Positions 54,151 to 62,407 of a stretch of DNA of 64,000 nucleotides are shown here, piece after piece. The notes beneath the pieces are model-generated. The model was not told the origin of the DNA. It made no database searches and saw only the letters and a list, made by a program, of their open reading frames with translations. Source of the DNA: Nitrosospira sp. Nsp14. Its GTDB lineage: Bacteria; Pseudomonadota; Gammaproteobacteria; Burkholderiales; Nitrosomonadaceae. Position numbers and translations under genes: made by a program. The stretch is from positions 153,742 to 217,741 of the forward strand of contig NZ_FOPV01000003.1 in the NCBI RefSeq assembly GCF_900113575.1, written 5' to 3'. Positions within the stretch are counted from its first letter, which is position 1; each line of letters opens with the position of its first letter.

Positions 54151-54621
54151 ATGGTTAGTTCGCCGCCGCCGGATGCACCGGTCTTTAACGCAACAATGCG
54201 AAAGTTCGGGGCGCCACAGACAATAATTCATCAATATCAATACTGGAGCGTCATGCTCCGCCCCGTCCAGTTAACGCTTGGTTCCCTGGTTCTCGCCGCC
54301 CATGAGCCAGCTCACGAATTCTCTAAGCTCAGTCAAGCGAGTTTTACCGAGCTTCACAAAATAACAGCACAGCTGGAACCCGCTTTAGCAAAAGCGTTTA
54401 ATTACGATAAGCTTAATTATCTGATGCTGATGATGGTTGACCCAGACGTACACTTCCATGTTATTCCACGTTACGAAAAGGCAAGGTGTTTTAATGGGCT
54501 GGAGTTTATCGACTTTGGTTGGCCTGGAGGGCCCGACCTCCGCAAGTCGAATGAAACCGATGCTGAAACCAACCAGCGTATCATCGATTACATTTTGCCC
54601 TGCTGGACAGAAGCCCATTGA
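54151..54621 (+). CDS. HIT-domain protein
   Basis: 156 residues with a histidine-triad core near residue 108, DVHFHVIPRY, and the usual LVLAAHEPAHEF and LNYLMLMMVDPD strands. In the standard HxHxH triad the first His is replaced by Asp here; the second (catalytic) and third are kept. HIT proteins hydrolyse or transfer nucleotides, for example Ap4A or AMP conjugates. The start follows AAGGATTTCTGA. It lies 55 bases downstream of the NTP-transferase gene; removal or recycling of an NMP-containing by-product would fit. Confidence 0.8.
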   Translation: MVSSPPPDAPVFNATMRKFGAPQTIIHQYQYWSVMLRPVQLTLGSLVLAAHEPAHEFSKLSQASFTELHKITAQLEPALAKAFNYDKLNYLMLMMVDPDVHFHVIPRYEKARCFNGLEFIDFGWPGGPDLRKSNETDAETNQRIIDYILPCWTEAH

Positions 54622-54912
54622 TGCATATCCGGATAATTTTTCCGAAATTAATGCCTCCGTAGTTGCGTATGAATTCCGGTAATGGTAAGTTCGCGCGGCT
54701 TGGTACTGCTTTGCCATCGTCGAAAAAATCTTCAATATTGGTGCTTCGCTCTACAACCGCCAAAATCCTGCGGGTCTCTTATTCGAGAAAACCAGATACG
54801 GCAAGCCTTCGCGATACTGGCAACGTTCCCGGACAGATTGGCCTCGTTGGCCAGTTAAATTGTAAAACTTATAGCCGGTTACTATAGATATGATTTATGA
54901 AATGAGCCAACG

Positions 54913-55614
54913 ATGATACAACTCGTCCTGTTGAGACATGGGGAAAGTATCTCAAACCGGGATGGGTATTTTACCGGCTGGAATGATGTCGCACTGAGTC
55001 AGCGGGGTGAACATCAGGCGGAGCAGGCCGGTCGCCTGCTCAAGGAGACGGGTTGCGAATTCGACATATGTTTTACTTCAGAACTTAGGCGAGCCACTGA
55101 TACATCGCGCATCCTGCTATCGTCGATGGGGCTTGACAGAGTGACAACGCGGCAGAGTTGGCGCTTGAATGAGCGCCACTATGGCGCGCTGGAGGGAGTT
55201 CATCGTATCAGCGCCATCGGGAAATTCGGCATATGGCCCGTCCTTGGCTCCCAATTGAGGTTTACCGCCATACCCCCCCCATTACGCCCTGGTGATGCAC
55301 GTTGTCCGGGAAATCAGCTCCGCTATTCAGATGTCGACAAGAATGAGTTGCCGCTTTCGGAGAGCATGCAGCAGACTTTCACGCGAGTCTTGCCTTATTG
55401 GCAGGAAACCATCGTGCCCGAGCTCCTGCGTGGGAAACGGGTTCTCGTCGTATCTCACCGGCATGTCTTGCGCTCATTGATTATGCAGTTGGACGGATTG
55501 TCCGTTTCCCAGCTAATGAAGTTAACCATAGCCACGGGACGTCCGTTGGTATACAACCTTGATCATAAACTCGAACCCGTTCAGCACTACTATGCTGATC
55601 GTCAGTCCGCTTAG
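54913..55614 (+). CDS. diverged phosphoglycerate-mutase-like histidine phosphatase
   Basis: 233 residues resembling cofactor-dependent GpmA: catalytic [20 protein letters not shown] (His9), ERHYGALEG, and an ending [21 protein letters not shown]. Two regions differ: the usual NKAETAAKYG-WRRSYDTPPP stretch is reworked ([14 protein letters not shown]), and the second catalytic loop reads [11 protein letters not shown] where GpmA has SHGNSLRAL. The frame is intact. It may be a mutase or a phosphatase acting on a different phosphate in this surface-lipid block. The start ATG at 54913 has GAGCC at close spacing. Confidence 0.7.
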   Translation: MIQLVLLRHGESISNRDGYFTGWNDVALSQRGEHQAEQAGRLLKETGCEFDICFTSELRRATDTSRILLSSMGLDRVTTRQSWRLNERHYGALEGVHRISAIGKFGIWPVLGSQLRFTAIPPPLRPGDARCPGNQLRYSDVDKNELPLSESMQQTFTRVLPYWQETIVPELLRGKRVLVVSHRHVLRSLIMQLDGLSVSQLMKLTIATGRPLVYNLDHKLEPVQHYYADRQSA

Positions 55615-55810
55615 CAACATGTCGAGTACCGAGCTTGGCCCTTCCGCGGCTCTATGCCTTTCAGGTAACGGGCGATAGCTGAAGCCGATCATGGATTACG
55701 GCGCGGTTCAATGTCTGCAAGCCAGTAGTGGCGCGCGCACGCGTGCAGATACAGGATTCTGCTCGAACTACCCGGAATCGTAGAAGCGCCCCATCTCTTT
55801 TCGTGATCGC

Positions 55811-57808
55811 ATGCGTACTTCGAAACTGTCATTCCGTCATCTACTGGCTCATCTGCAACGCCTGATGACGCTGGCCGGCGGTACGGTCCCCTTCCGTAGC
55901 GCCAGCCGATTCGCGGCAGCCGGGATGGTTGGGGCCGTCACCGACGTGCTGTTATTCCAATTGTTCACGAGCCTTGGCGCGACCCTCGCGTTGGCGCATA
56001 TGGCGAGTTTTTTCGCCGCCGCTGCGTTGAACTACTTTCTCGACTCGAAATGGTCGTTCCGGCCCCGCCATGCGGATGATCAGCGATGGCGCCATTTTGG
56101 CCGCGTCCTCGTTGTCGGGTTATTCGCCTTGCTGATGCGTGGTGGAATCCTGGCATTGCTGGTCTTTGGCTGGCATATGTCCCCCATGCTGGCAATTTTT
56201 CCCACCGTTGCCGTCACGGCCGCCATTAACTATCTCGGTACCGCCTTCTACGTATTCCCTGTCAAGCAAGATCCTCACACCGTGGATGTGCGCTGGCGGG
56301 TCGCTTCACTCGGTATTGTCGCCTTTACCATACTGCTACGCCTGATTTACCTGGGACAAGCGCAGCTGATTCCGGACGAGGCGTACTACTGGAATTACGC
56401 CCAGCACATGGATCTGAGTTTTTACGATCATCCGCCCATGGTTGCGTGGCTGATCTGGCTGGGCACCGCACTCTTCGGCGATACGGAGTTCGGCGTTCGC
56501 ATCGGCGCATTCATTTGCGGCCTTATAACAATGGGCTACCTGTACGCGCTGGCACGCAACCTGTACGACGAATCCACCGCCATGCGCGCGGTGCTGCTGC
56601 TGGCGGTACTACCGTTTTACTTTTCCACCGGCATGGTGATGACAACGGATGCGCCGCTGGTGGCCGCTTGGGCTGCGACGCTGTACTACATGGAACGGGC
56701 ATTGATCGCTGATCAAAATTCCGCCTGGCTGGGCATGGGTATTGCATTCGGCCTGGGCATCCTGTCCAAGTATACCTTGGGCCTGCTGGGGCCGGCGGCG
56801 TTGCTGTTTGTGATCCTGGACCCGGCCTCGCGTCGCTGGCTGCGCCGTCCGCAGCCTTACCTTGCCGCTGGGCTTGCCCTGCTGCTGTTCTCCCCCGTCA
56901 TCATCTGGAATATGGAGAACGACTGGGCCTCGATTATGTTCCAGTCAAACCGGGTCAAGGGGGGAAGTGAAGACCAATTCGCGGCACATTTATTATTTCT
57001 CCACCTTATGGTGCTGTTGACGCCGGTGGGCTTGCTTGCCGCAGCCATGGCGGTGTGGCCAGGGGCCGAGCCCGACCGCGACGCCTTTGCGCGCAGGCGT
57101 CGTCTATTCGTACGAGTGTTCACCGGCTTGCCGCTGGCAGTGTTTGTAGTTCTCAGCATTTCCGAGTCGCAGCGGTTTCACTGGACCGGACCGACATGGC
57201 TCGCACTGCTGCCGACCATGGCATGGTTGATGGGCCAGGCAGGCGATTTCAGTACCCTCTCACGCCGCGTGAGAGCGGCATGGAAACCCACTATTGCGGT
57301 TTGCATCTTTCTCTACGCACTCGTACTGCACTACGTGGTGCTCGGCATTCCCGGCATCCCCTATGGCTTTTTGTCCGAACACTATTTCTGGCGCGAGGCT
57401 ACAAAGGAAATCGAGCAGGTTGTAGCGGAAGTTCGACAAGGAACCGGGCAAGAGCCCATTGTGGTAGGCATGAGTAAATGGTCGATAGCGTCCTCCCTGG
57501 CCTTTTACAATCGTAGCGGCAAGCCGATGGAGATACGCTCGCGCAACCTGTTTGGCGACAGCGGCGCAATGTATGATTTCTGGTATCCATCGGAACCACC
57601 CACTTCCCGGCCGATCATCCTGGTGGGCATGAGGAGCCACGAGCTCGCGCGTACCCGAAGAATCCCTGACATCGATCGGATGCTTGTACAACCGGGCTCG
57701 ATACGGGAGCAAGTAGCCATGCGGGACGGCAAGCCGCTGCGGCGAATATATTACCGCATTGCACAGGGGTATTTGGGTAAAGGCCTTGACCCTGAATCCG
57801 GCCGTTGA
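55811..57808 (+). CDS. GtrA domain fused to a GT39/ArnT-like glycosyltransferase
   Basis: 665 residues. Residues about 28-155 are GtrA-like (RFAAAGMVGAVTDVLLFQLF, LNYFLDSKWSF; four helices), the family thought to flip polyprenol-linked sugars. Residues about 175-590 are the GT39/GT83 (PMT_2/ArnT) membrane transferase, with the acidic loop residue in PDEAYYWNYAQHMDLSFYDHPP and about nine hydrophobic helices. A soluble tail follows. The enzyme would take sugar from polyprenol phosphate on the periplasmic side and attach it to a lipid or protein. Fusing the flippase-like and transferase parts in one chain is efficient and unusual. Confidence 0.85.
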   Translation: MRTSKLSFRHLLAHLQRLMTLAGGTVPFRSASRFAAAGMVGAVTDVLLFQLFTSLGATLALAHMASFFAAAALNYFLDSKWSFRPRHADDQRWRHFGRVLVVGLFALLMRGGILALLVFGWHMSPMLAIFPTVAVTAAINYLGTAFYVFPVKQDPHTVDVRWRVASLGIVAFTILLRLIYLGQAQLIPDEAYYWNYAQHMDLSFYDHPPMVAWLIWLGTALFGDTEFGVRIGAFICGLITMGYLYALARNLYDESTAMRAVLLLAVLPFYFSTGMVMTTDAPLVAAWAATLYYMERALIADQNSAWLGMGIAFGLGILSKYTLGLLGPAALLFVILDPASRRWLRRPQPYLAAGLALLLFSPVIIWNMENDWASIMFQSNRVKGGSEDQFAAHLLFLHLMVLLTPVGLLAAAMAVWPGAEPDRDAFARRRRLFVRVFTGLPLAVFVVLSISESQRFHWTGPTWLALLPTMAWLMGQAGDFSTLSRRVRAAWKPTIAVCIFLYALVLHYVVLGIPGIPYGFLSEHYFWREATKEIEQVVAEVRQGTGQEPIVVGMSKWSIASSLAFYNRSGKPMEIRSRNLFGDSGAMYDFWYPSEPPTSRPIILVGMRSHELARTRRIPDIDRMLVQPGSIREQVAMRDGKPLRRIYYRIAQGYLGKGLDPESGR

Positions 57809-57945
57809 CCGCTCATTTAACAGATCGGCAGCTTGCTTGTGATGCAGGTAATACCTTCCACTCAGACCTGGTGGTTTGGCCGAACAAGCGGCAACCCGCG
57901 CACGGCTACGGCAAGCTCGGGTGGGCTGGGATGACGGACCTCAAT

Positions 57946-59205
57946 CTATTTATCCTTGAATTTTCCATCATCCTTCCTGATCGCCACGGGTGCAAAAATA
58001 CGAACCGCCAGTTTTCCTTCATCCTGACCGGGAACAATGTCCTCGAACCATGATCGTAAAGGCCCCTGGGATTGCCGCGCTTGCCAACCCATCATTACCC
58101 GGCCGGCAAGAAAGATTGTTGAAAGAAGATGCCAGATAATTACCGACCAGAGACCGATGTCCGGTCGGTCTATAAACCAGCCGAATGTCAACAGGATCAG
58201 GTTGGGATTACGCCGAGCAGTAATCAGCCGGTTAAACGAATCCAGCGGGCGCCAGATAAAAATATCAAATGATGCAATCCAAAACTGGAAAGCTCCTTCA
58301 CACAATCGGCCACCGATATAACCGATGAGTATCAACGAGAATATTAGTTGCAAGTCGGAAACCTGCGTCAGTTCTGCTGTCAAGCCCACACCCCAGGCCA
58401 TATACCAAAGCGGTGGATGAACAATATCCAGGCCGTGATCGAGCACATCTCCCAAACGGCTCGAGGTGACAGTTACTCGTGCCAGCTTCCCATCGACGGT
58501 ATCCAGGAAGGTCATTAGCCATCCCATCACCAGACCGACGCCATAGTGGCCATGCCAAAAGGCAACCCCGGCAAGCACTGCAAACACAAGACTGAGCAGC
58601 GTAACCTGATTTGGCCGTATACCGAAGCGTACGCAAGCGCGCACCGTCCAAAACGCGGGCGTGGGCCAGAGCCATTTCGTCACAAGGTCGGTCACGCTTT
58701 TGTATGATCTGGCAAATAGCTCCGACTCCAGCTGCCGGCTGTTAACTCTGCTGATAGGCAATAGGTAGGGCAGATCCCTTTTCTTGAGATTTTGCTGAAG
58801 TCCCAGCAGATTCAAGTCTTTCAGTGTATAACGCGGCAAGTCCGGGAAAGTCTCTCCTTCTCCCTCTCCCATAAAATTCGCCAGCACATGACGCATATTT
58901 CCATCGGTAATCCGGACTGCGACCGGTTGACCTGCGTCACTGTTGAGCACCAGGTTCTCTCGCGTGTTAATCAGCGCCGCCAGGACCCTGGCATCAAACA
59001 AATGGTCTGCGCGTAAAAATAATGCCGGCGCATCTACTGGAATCTGATCGGGACTATCGACCGTTCTGGTCTGATTGAATCCTCTTAACATCCGTTCCAG
59101 GCGCTCACGCCCGCTCAGGCCCCAGATGTCGGTCTCGCTATCTCCAAGGATATAGATGTAGGTTATCACTGGAATATTCCGGATCGTTTGTCTGTGTCTG
59201 GTCAT
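57946..59205 (-). CDS. CDP-alcohol phosphatidyltransferase with extra N-terminal domain
   Basis: 419 residues. Residues about 185-400 are the CDP-alcohol phosphatidyltransferase membrane domain, with the full signature D-x2-DG-x2-AR-x8-G-x3-D-x3-D beginning DTVDGKLAR. Residues 1-150 form a soluble domain (YIYILGDSETDIWGLSG, ALFLRADHLFDARVLAAL) resembling a worn nucleotidyltransferase, as in the IPCT-DIPP synthases, where a cytidylyltransferase precedes the transferase. It makes a phosphodiester-linked lipid from a CDP-alcohol. Convergent with the GtrA-GT39 gene. Which alcohol is transferred is unknown. Confidence 0.85.
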   Translation of the reverse strand: MTRHRQTIRNIPVITYIYILGDSETDIWGLSGRERLERMLRGFNQTRTVDSPDQIPVDAPALFLRADHLFDARVLAALINTRENLVLNSDAGQPVAVRITDGNMRHVLANFMGEGEGETFPDLPRYTLKDLNLLGLQQNLKKRDLPYLLPISRVNSRQLESELFARSYKSVTDLVTKWLWPTPAFWTVRACVRFGIRPNQVTLLSLVFAVLAGVAFWHGHYGVGLVMGWLMTFLDTVDGKLARVTVTSSRLGDVLDHGLDIVHPPLWYMAWGVGLTAELTQVSDLQLIFSLILIGYIGGRLCEGAFQFWIASFDIFIWRPLDSFNRLITARRNPNLILLTFGWFIDRPDIGLWSVIIWHLLSTIFLAGRVMMGWQARQSQGPLRSWFEDIVPGQDEGKLAVRIFAPVAIRKDDGKFKDK

Positions 59206-59249
59206 GGCGCACTTGGCGTGTGGCGCTACGACGTTCCAGGTCTCTTTGA

Positions 59250-59462
59250 CTATAGAAGGTTTTGAGGCTTCCCTATTTCCTCATCCTTTACGGTTCGGCT
59301 GGCGAGGGACAGTAGCTTTTCCTTGCCCTCAAATTTATACCGGAGACGCCACCACTTGCCCCCTGATGGAGTAACAATCAGGAACAGGCCGCGTTCATCG
59401 AAGAGTTTGACAGGCTTTGCGCCGGGCTTTGCATTGCGAATTGCAGTATCGGTAAGGGGCAT
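59250..59462 (-). pseudogene. truncated P4-type tyrosine integrase, N-terminus only
   Basis: The 70-codon frame begins MPLTDTAIRNAKPGAKPVKL, the unmistakable start of the DUF4102/P4-type integrase arm-binding domain, and continues FDERGLFLIVTPSGGKWW. From about residue 58 the sequence departs from the family and stops. The catalytic core of about 330 residues (Arg, His, Tyr) is missing, so it cannot recombine. P4-type integrases insert at tRNA or tmRNA 3' ends, and a tmRNA-tail-like repeat lies 170 bases away. Confidence 0.8.
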
Positions 59463-59464
59463 TT

Positions 59465-59513
59465 TAGGGTAACTCTATTTCATGAATCGGGGTTACCCCG
59501 AAGAGTTACCCTA
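59465..59513. promoter_or_regulatory. nested palindromes upstream of the integrase remnant
   Basis: TAGGGTAACTCT (59465-59476) is exactly complementary to AGAGTTACCCTA (59502-59513); between them lies CGGGG-TTA-CCCCG (59488-59500). All three contain a GGGTTAC or GTAACCC core, so this looks like a multi-site operator over the integrase start. Confidence 0.55.
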
Positions 59514-59569
59514 TCTAAATCTGGATGTTATCAGACAATACCACCCCTTCTTGGACGAATAAAGTAATA

Positions 59570-59595
59570 AAAAACCCGCTTAACCGCGGGTTTTT
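59570..59595. terminator. rho-independent terminator
   Basis: AAAAACCCGC-TTAACC-GCGGGTTTTT, 10-bp stem (59570-59579 and 59586-59595) with A- and T-runs on both sides, usable on either strand. Confidence 0.8.
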
Positions 59596-59626
59596 GGACA
59601 TTATTGCATTTTCTTGAATCAGTTAA

Positions 59627-59775
59627 TGGTGGAGGCGGCGGAAATGTGTCTTCTCGCCTTAGGGCGATCCATCCATGCGCTTCGCTTCGGGACCGCACTC
59701 GCCCGGTACCCGGCTCGTGCGTCCAAGCGAGCAGTGCTCGCTTAGTCGAACCCGATGGCGGGTTCTCATCCCAGC
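59627..59775 (-). repeat. tmRNA-tail-like repeat, copy 4, lacks terminator end
   Basis: Starts TGGTGGAGGCGGCGGAAAT at 59627 and follows the 51- and 62-kb copies closely through GGGTTCTCATCCCAGC; the homology then stops, so the terminator and second end are missing. Contains the same AAGCGAGC hairpin. It is immediately followed by an unrelated inverted repeat, GCCTGCC and GGCAGGC. Confidence 0.75.
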
Positions 59776-60270
59776 ACGCCTGCCATCGCCCGGCAGCTTT
59801 CTTTAAACCCGGGCAGGCACGCTGAAAGAAGACGTCTAGACGTGCCTCCTCTCACCGTGCCAGCTTATGGAATACGCTGATAGCTGGCTTTGAACAGCAA
59901 AACGCGTTTGTTGCATTGTTGCGTTTGCTGCCTTTGTCGGAATGCACCGTTGGAGGCGCAGTCCAGCAGCCCGTATTTTGCCAGTCTTCCACTTTTGCTC
60001 CCTGCCCTCCGCGTTCCGCCACCCTGCCACACCGTTAATGGAAGTCCATGCTTCGGATGCAATCTTCGAAGGATGAGACTGTTTTGGCCGTAATTCCGGG
60101 TCTTTCGCTCCGAAGTCATCTGTTATTGTCTCCACGCCTCAAGCAGGGGCAGCTTAACGTATCTCTGAGCTTGGCTGAATCTGTTGAAAAGCAAGAGCAG
60201 GAGATTATTTCAGTCGGGAATTTACAGAATGTGTTCGTACCATTAACTTCGGACTCTCTTATATCCATAT
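59776..60270. other. 495-base stretch without a supported gene
   Basis: Begins with a GCCTGCC/GGCAGGC inverted repeat around 59780-59820. Two overlapping minus-strand frames (99 and 84 codons) cover 59836-60135 but neither has recognisable features. I see nothing else before the ABC transporter start. Confidence 0.35.
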
Positions 60271-62100
60271 ATGTTTGCATTCTTTGAGCAGCTTGTTCGA
60301 CCTACTGTTGTACCCACCAAGTCGCCGCCTTCCGGCCTTCTCGCCTTTTACTGGCATTTTGTCAGCCAGACAAAAGGCGTTTATGCGGCGCTGTTCGCCA
60401 CGGGCCTTACGGTTGCGTTGATCGATACACTGATCCCCGTTTTTATCGGGCAACTCGTCGATCTTATGGAGGCGACCGACCGCCCTAATGCGTTAAAGAC
60501 AGCCACACCAATGTTGATAGGAATGCTCGGCTTGGTGCTGATTGGTAAGCCCCTGGCCATACTGATCGACAGTTTCGTACGATATAACGCCGTTGTGCCC
60601 GGCGTTAGCAGTCTGATCCGTTGGCAGAGTCATTGGCATGTAGTGCGGCAGAACTGGACGCTGTTTCAGAACGACTTCGCGGGGCGGATCGCAAGCCGTG
60701 TCATGCAAACAAGCGACGCCGTAAGAGAGTGTGTTGTGTCAAGCATCCATGCCGTTTGGTATATCACGGTGTATTGGATGTCGTCTTTATGGCTGATGGC
60801 CAGCGCAGACTGGCGCTTGGCCGTTCCTACCGTGATATGGCTGGTCGCCTACATCGTCTTTTTATACTACTTCGTGCCTCGAATGAGGGACCTATCCAAG
60901 AAAAGCAGCGAGCAGCGCTCTGTATTGATGGGTCGCGTGGTCGATAGCTATACAAACATTCTGACCGTCAAACTCTTTTCACGAATGAACGACGAGGATG
61001 CATACGTCCGTGATGCCATCAACGATCATGCGGCCGCTATTGCGGCCCATATGCGTCTGGTCACCAAGTTCTCGACCACCTTGTCGGCGCTTAATGCATC
61101 GCTGCTTGTTGCGACGACGGCCGTTGGTATTCTCCTTTGGGCTCGCGGTGATCTTGAGGCGGGAACAGTGGCCATGGCGGTGCCTCTCGCCTGGACCATC
61201 GCTAACGCGGGCGGATGGGTGAGTTGGGAAATGAACAGCGTCTTCGAGAATATGGGTGTTGTGCAGGAAGGCATGGAGACAATCGCTGTGCAAAGCACGT
61301 TGCCCGATGCCCCCGCTGCACGCGATCTCGATTCCGGTGAAGTACGCGGAGAAATTCGCTTCGAACGCTTGAATTTTACTTACGGGCGCAGCGATGGGCG
61401 AAAGGTGGTGGATAACTTGAGCTGCATCATTCACCCGGGCGAGCGTGTAGGACTAGTTGGAAGCTCGGGCGCGGGCAAATCGACTCTGATCAACCTGTTG
61501 CTTCGCTTCCATGAGATTGAATCCGGCGGCATCCGCATCGACGGCCACGACATCAGGGAGCTGACTCAGGAGAGCCTGCGCGGTTCCATTGGTGTAGTTG
61601 CCCAGGATACCTCCCTGTTGCACCGTTCCATTGCTGAAAACATTGCGTACGGTTGTGCGGGGGCGACACGGGCCGAAATTGAAGCGGCGGCACGGCGTGC
61701 CCATGCACATGAATTTATACTGAGCCAGAGAGACGATAAAGGCCGCACCGGTTATGACGCGCATGTGGGCGAAAGGGGAGTAAAGCTCAGCGGAGGGCAG
61801 AGGCAACGAATCGCAATCGCGCGTGTAGTGCTGAAAAATGCGCCAATCCTTGTCCTGGATGAGGCGACATCCGCGCTTGACAGCGAAGTGGAAGCTTTGA
61901 TCCAGGATCATCTTCTCGACTTGATGGAAGGCAAGACGGTAATTGCCGTGGCGCATCGTCTTTCCACGATTGCCTGCCTGGATCGCCTACTCGTGCTCAA
62001 CGAAGGCCGTATTATCGAGGAAGGAACACACGAAGAACTGTTAAGGCTCGACGGACAGTACGCCATGCTCTGGCGCCATCAATCAGGAGGATTCCTCTAA
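60271..62100 (+). CDS. ABC exporter, fused permease and ATPase (MsbA/half-transporter type)
   Basis: 609 residues. An N-terminal six-helix ABC membrane domain (about 25-330) is followed by the ATPase: Walker A GSSGAGKST near residue 397, Q-loop GVVAQDTSLLHRS, signature KLSGGQRQR near residue 507, Walker B ILVLDEATSALDS near residue 530 and H-loop AVAHRLST. It forms a homodimer or pairs with another half to export lipids, peptides or drugs. It stands alone between two copies of the tmRNA-tail-like repeat with no obvious partner; a link to the RTX protein 1 kb downstream is not supported by a membrane-fusion gene. Confidence 0.92.
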   Translation: MFAFFEQLVRPTVVPTKSPPSGLLAFYWHFVSQTKGVYAALFATGLTVALIDTLIPVFIGQLVDLMEATDRPNALKTATPMLIGMLGLVLIGKPLAILIDSFVRYNAVVPGVSSLIRWQSHWHVVRQNWTLFQNDFAGRIASRVMQTSDAVRECVVSSIHAVWYITVYWMSSLWLMASADWRLAVPTVIWLVAYIVFLYYFVPRMRDLSKKSSEQRSVLMGRVVDSYTNILTVKLFSRMNDEDAYVRDAINDHAAAIAAHMRLVTKFSTTLSALNASLLVATTAVGILLWARGDLEAGTVAMAVPLAWTIANAGGWVSWEMNSVFENMGVVQEGMETIAVQSTLPDAPAARDLDSGEVRGEIRFERLNFTYGRSDGRKVVDNLSCIIHPGERVGLVGSSGAGKSTLINLLLRFHEIESGGIRIDGHDIRELTQESLRGSIGVVAQDTSLLHRSIAENIAYGCAGATRAEIEAAARRAHAHEFILSQRDDKGRTGYDAHVGERGVKLSGGQRQRIAIARVVLKNAPILVLDEATSALDSEVEALIQDHLLDLMEGKTVIAVAHRLSTIACLDRLLVLNEGRIIEEGTHEELLRLDGQYAMLWRHQSGGFL

Positions 62101-62147
62101 ATAAAGGAGCGCGACCGCGAAGTGCGGTGGCCATATTTACAAAGAAA

Positions 62148-62170
62148 AACGCCGTCACTTGGACGGCGTT
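62148..62170. terminator. hairpin after the ABC exporter gene
   Basis: AACGCCGTC-ACTTG-GACGGCGTT (9-bp stem). The A-run precedes it on the plus strand, so it gives a U-run only on the minus strand. It lies 47 bases past the exporter stop. Confidence 0.6.
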
Positions 62171-62191
62171 GGATGTTGCTGGGGGTATTAA

Positions 62192-62407
62192 TGGTGGAGG
62201 CGGCGGGAATGTGCCTGTCTCGCCTCAATGCGGTCCAGTCATCCCTGCGCTTCGCTTCGGGACCGCACTCGCCGATAAACTCGGCTCGCGCGTCCAAGCG
62301 AGCAGTGCTCGCTTAGTCGAACCCGATGGCGGGTTCTCATCCCGGCCACCTCAAATTAAAAAGCCACCCGCTAGGGTGGCTTTTTAATTGGTGGAGGCGG
62401 CGGGAAT
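62192..62407 (-). repeat. tmRNA-tail-like repeat, copy 5, complete with both ends
   Basis: Bounded by two perfect 19-bp direct repeats TGGTGGAGGCGGCGGGAAT (62192-62210 and 62389-62407), 197 bases apart. Inside, on the minus strand in order: the terminator AAAAAGCCACCC with complement, the GAACCCG/CGGGTTC hairpin, the AAGCGAGC/GCTCGCTT hairpin, and a GGACCGCACTCGCC stretch. The direct repeats correspond to the acceptor/CCA end of a betaproteobacterial tmRNA read backwards. Confidence 0.8.

Noticed and set aside
55200..55320. Frameshift in the phosphoglycerate-mutase-like gene
   Set aside because: I tried the other frames across the diverged segment; they do not restore the GpmA sequence and contain a stop, and the original frame recovers family resemblance on both sides. 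I treat it as divergence.
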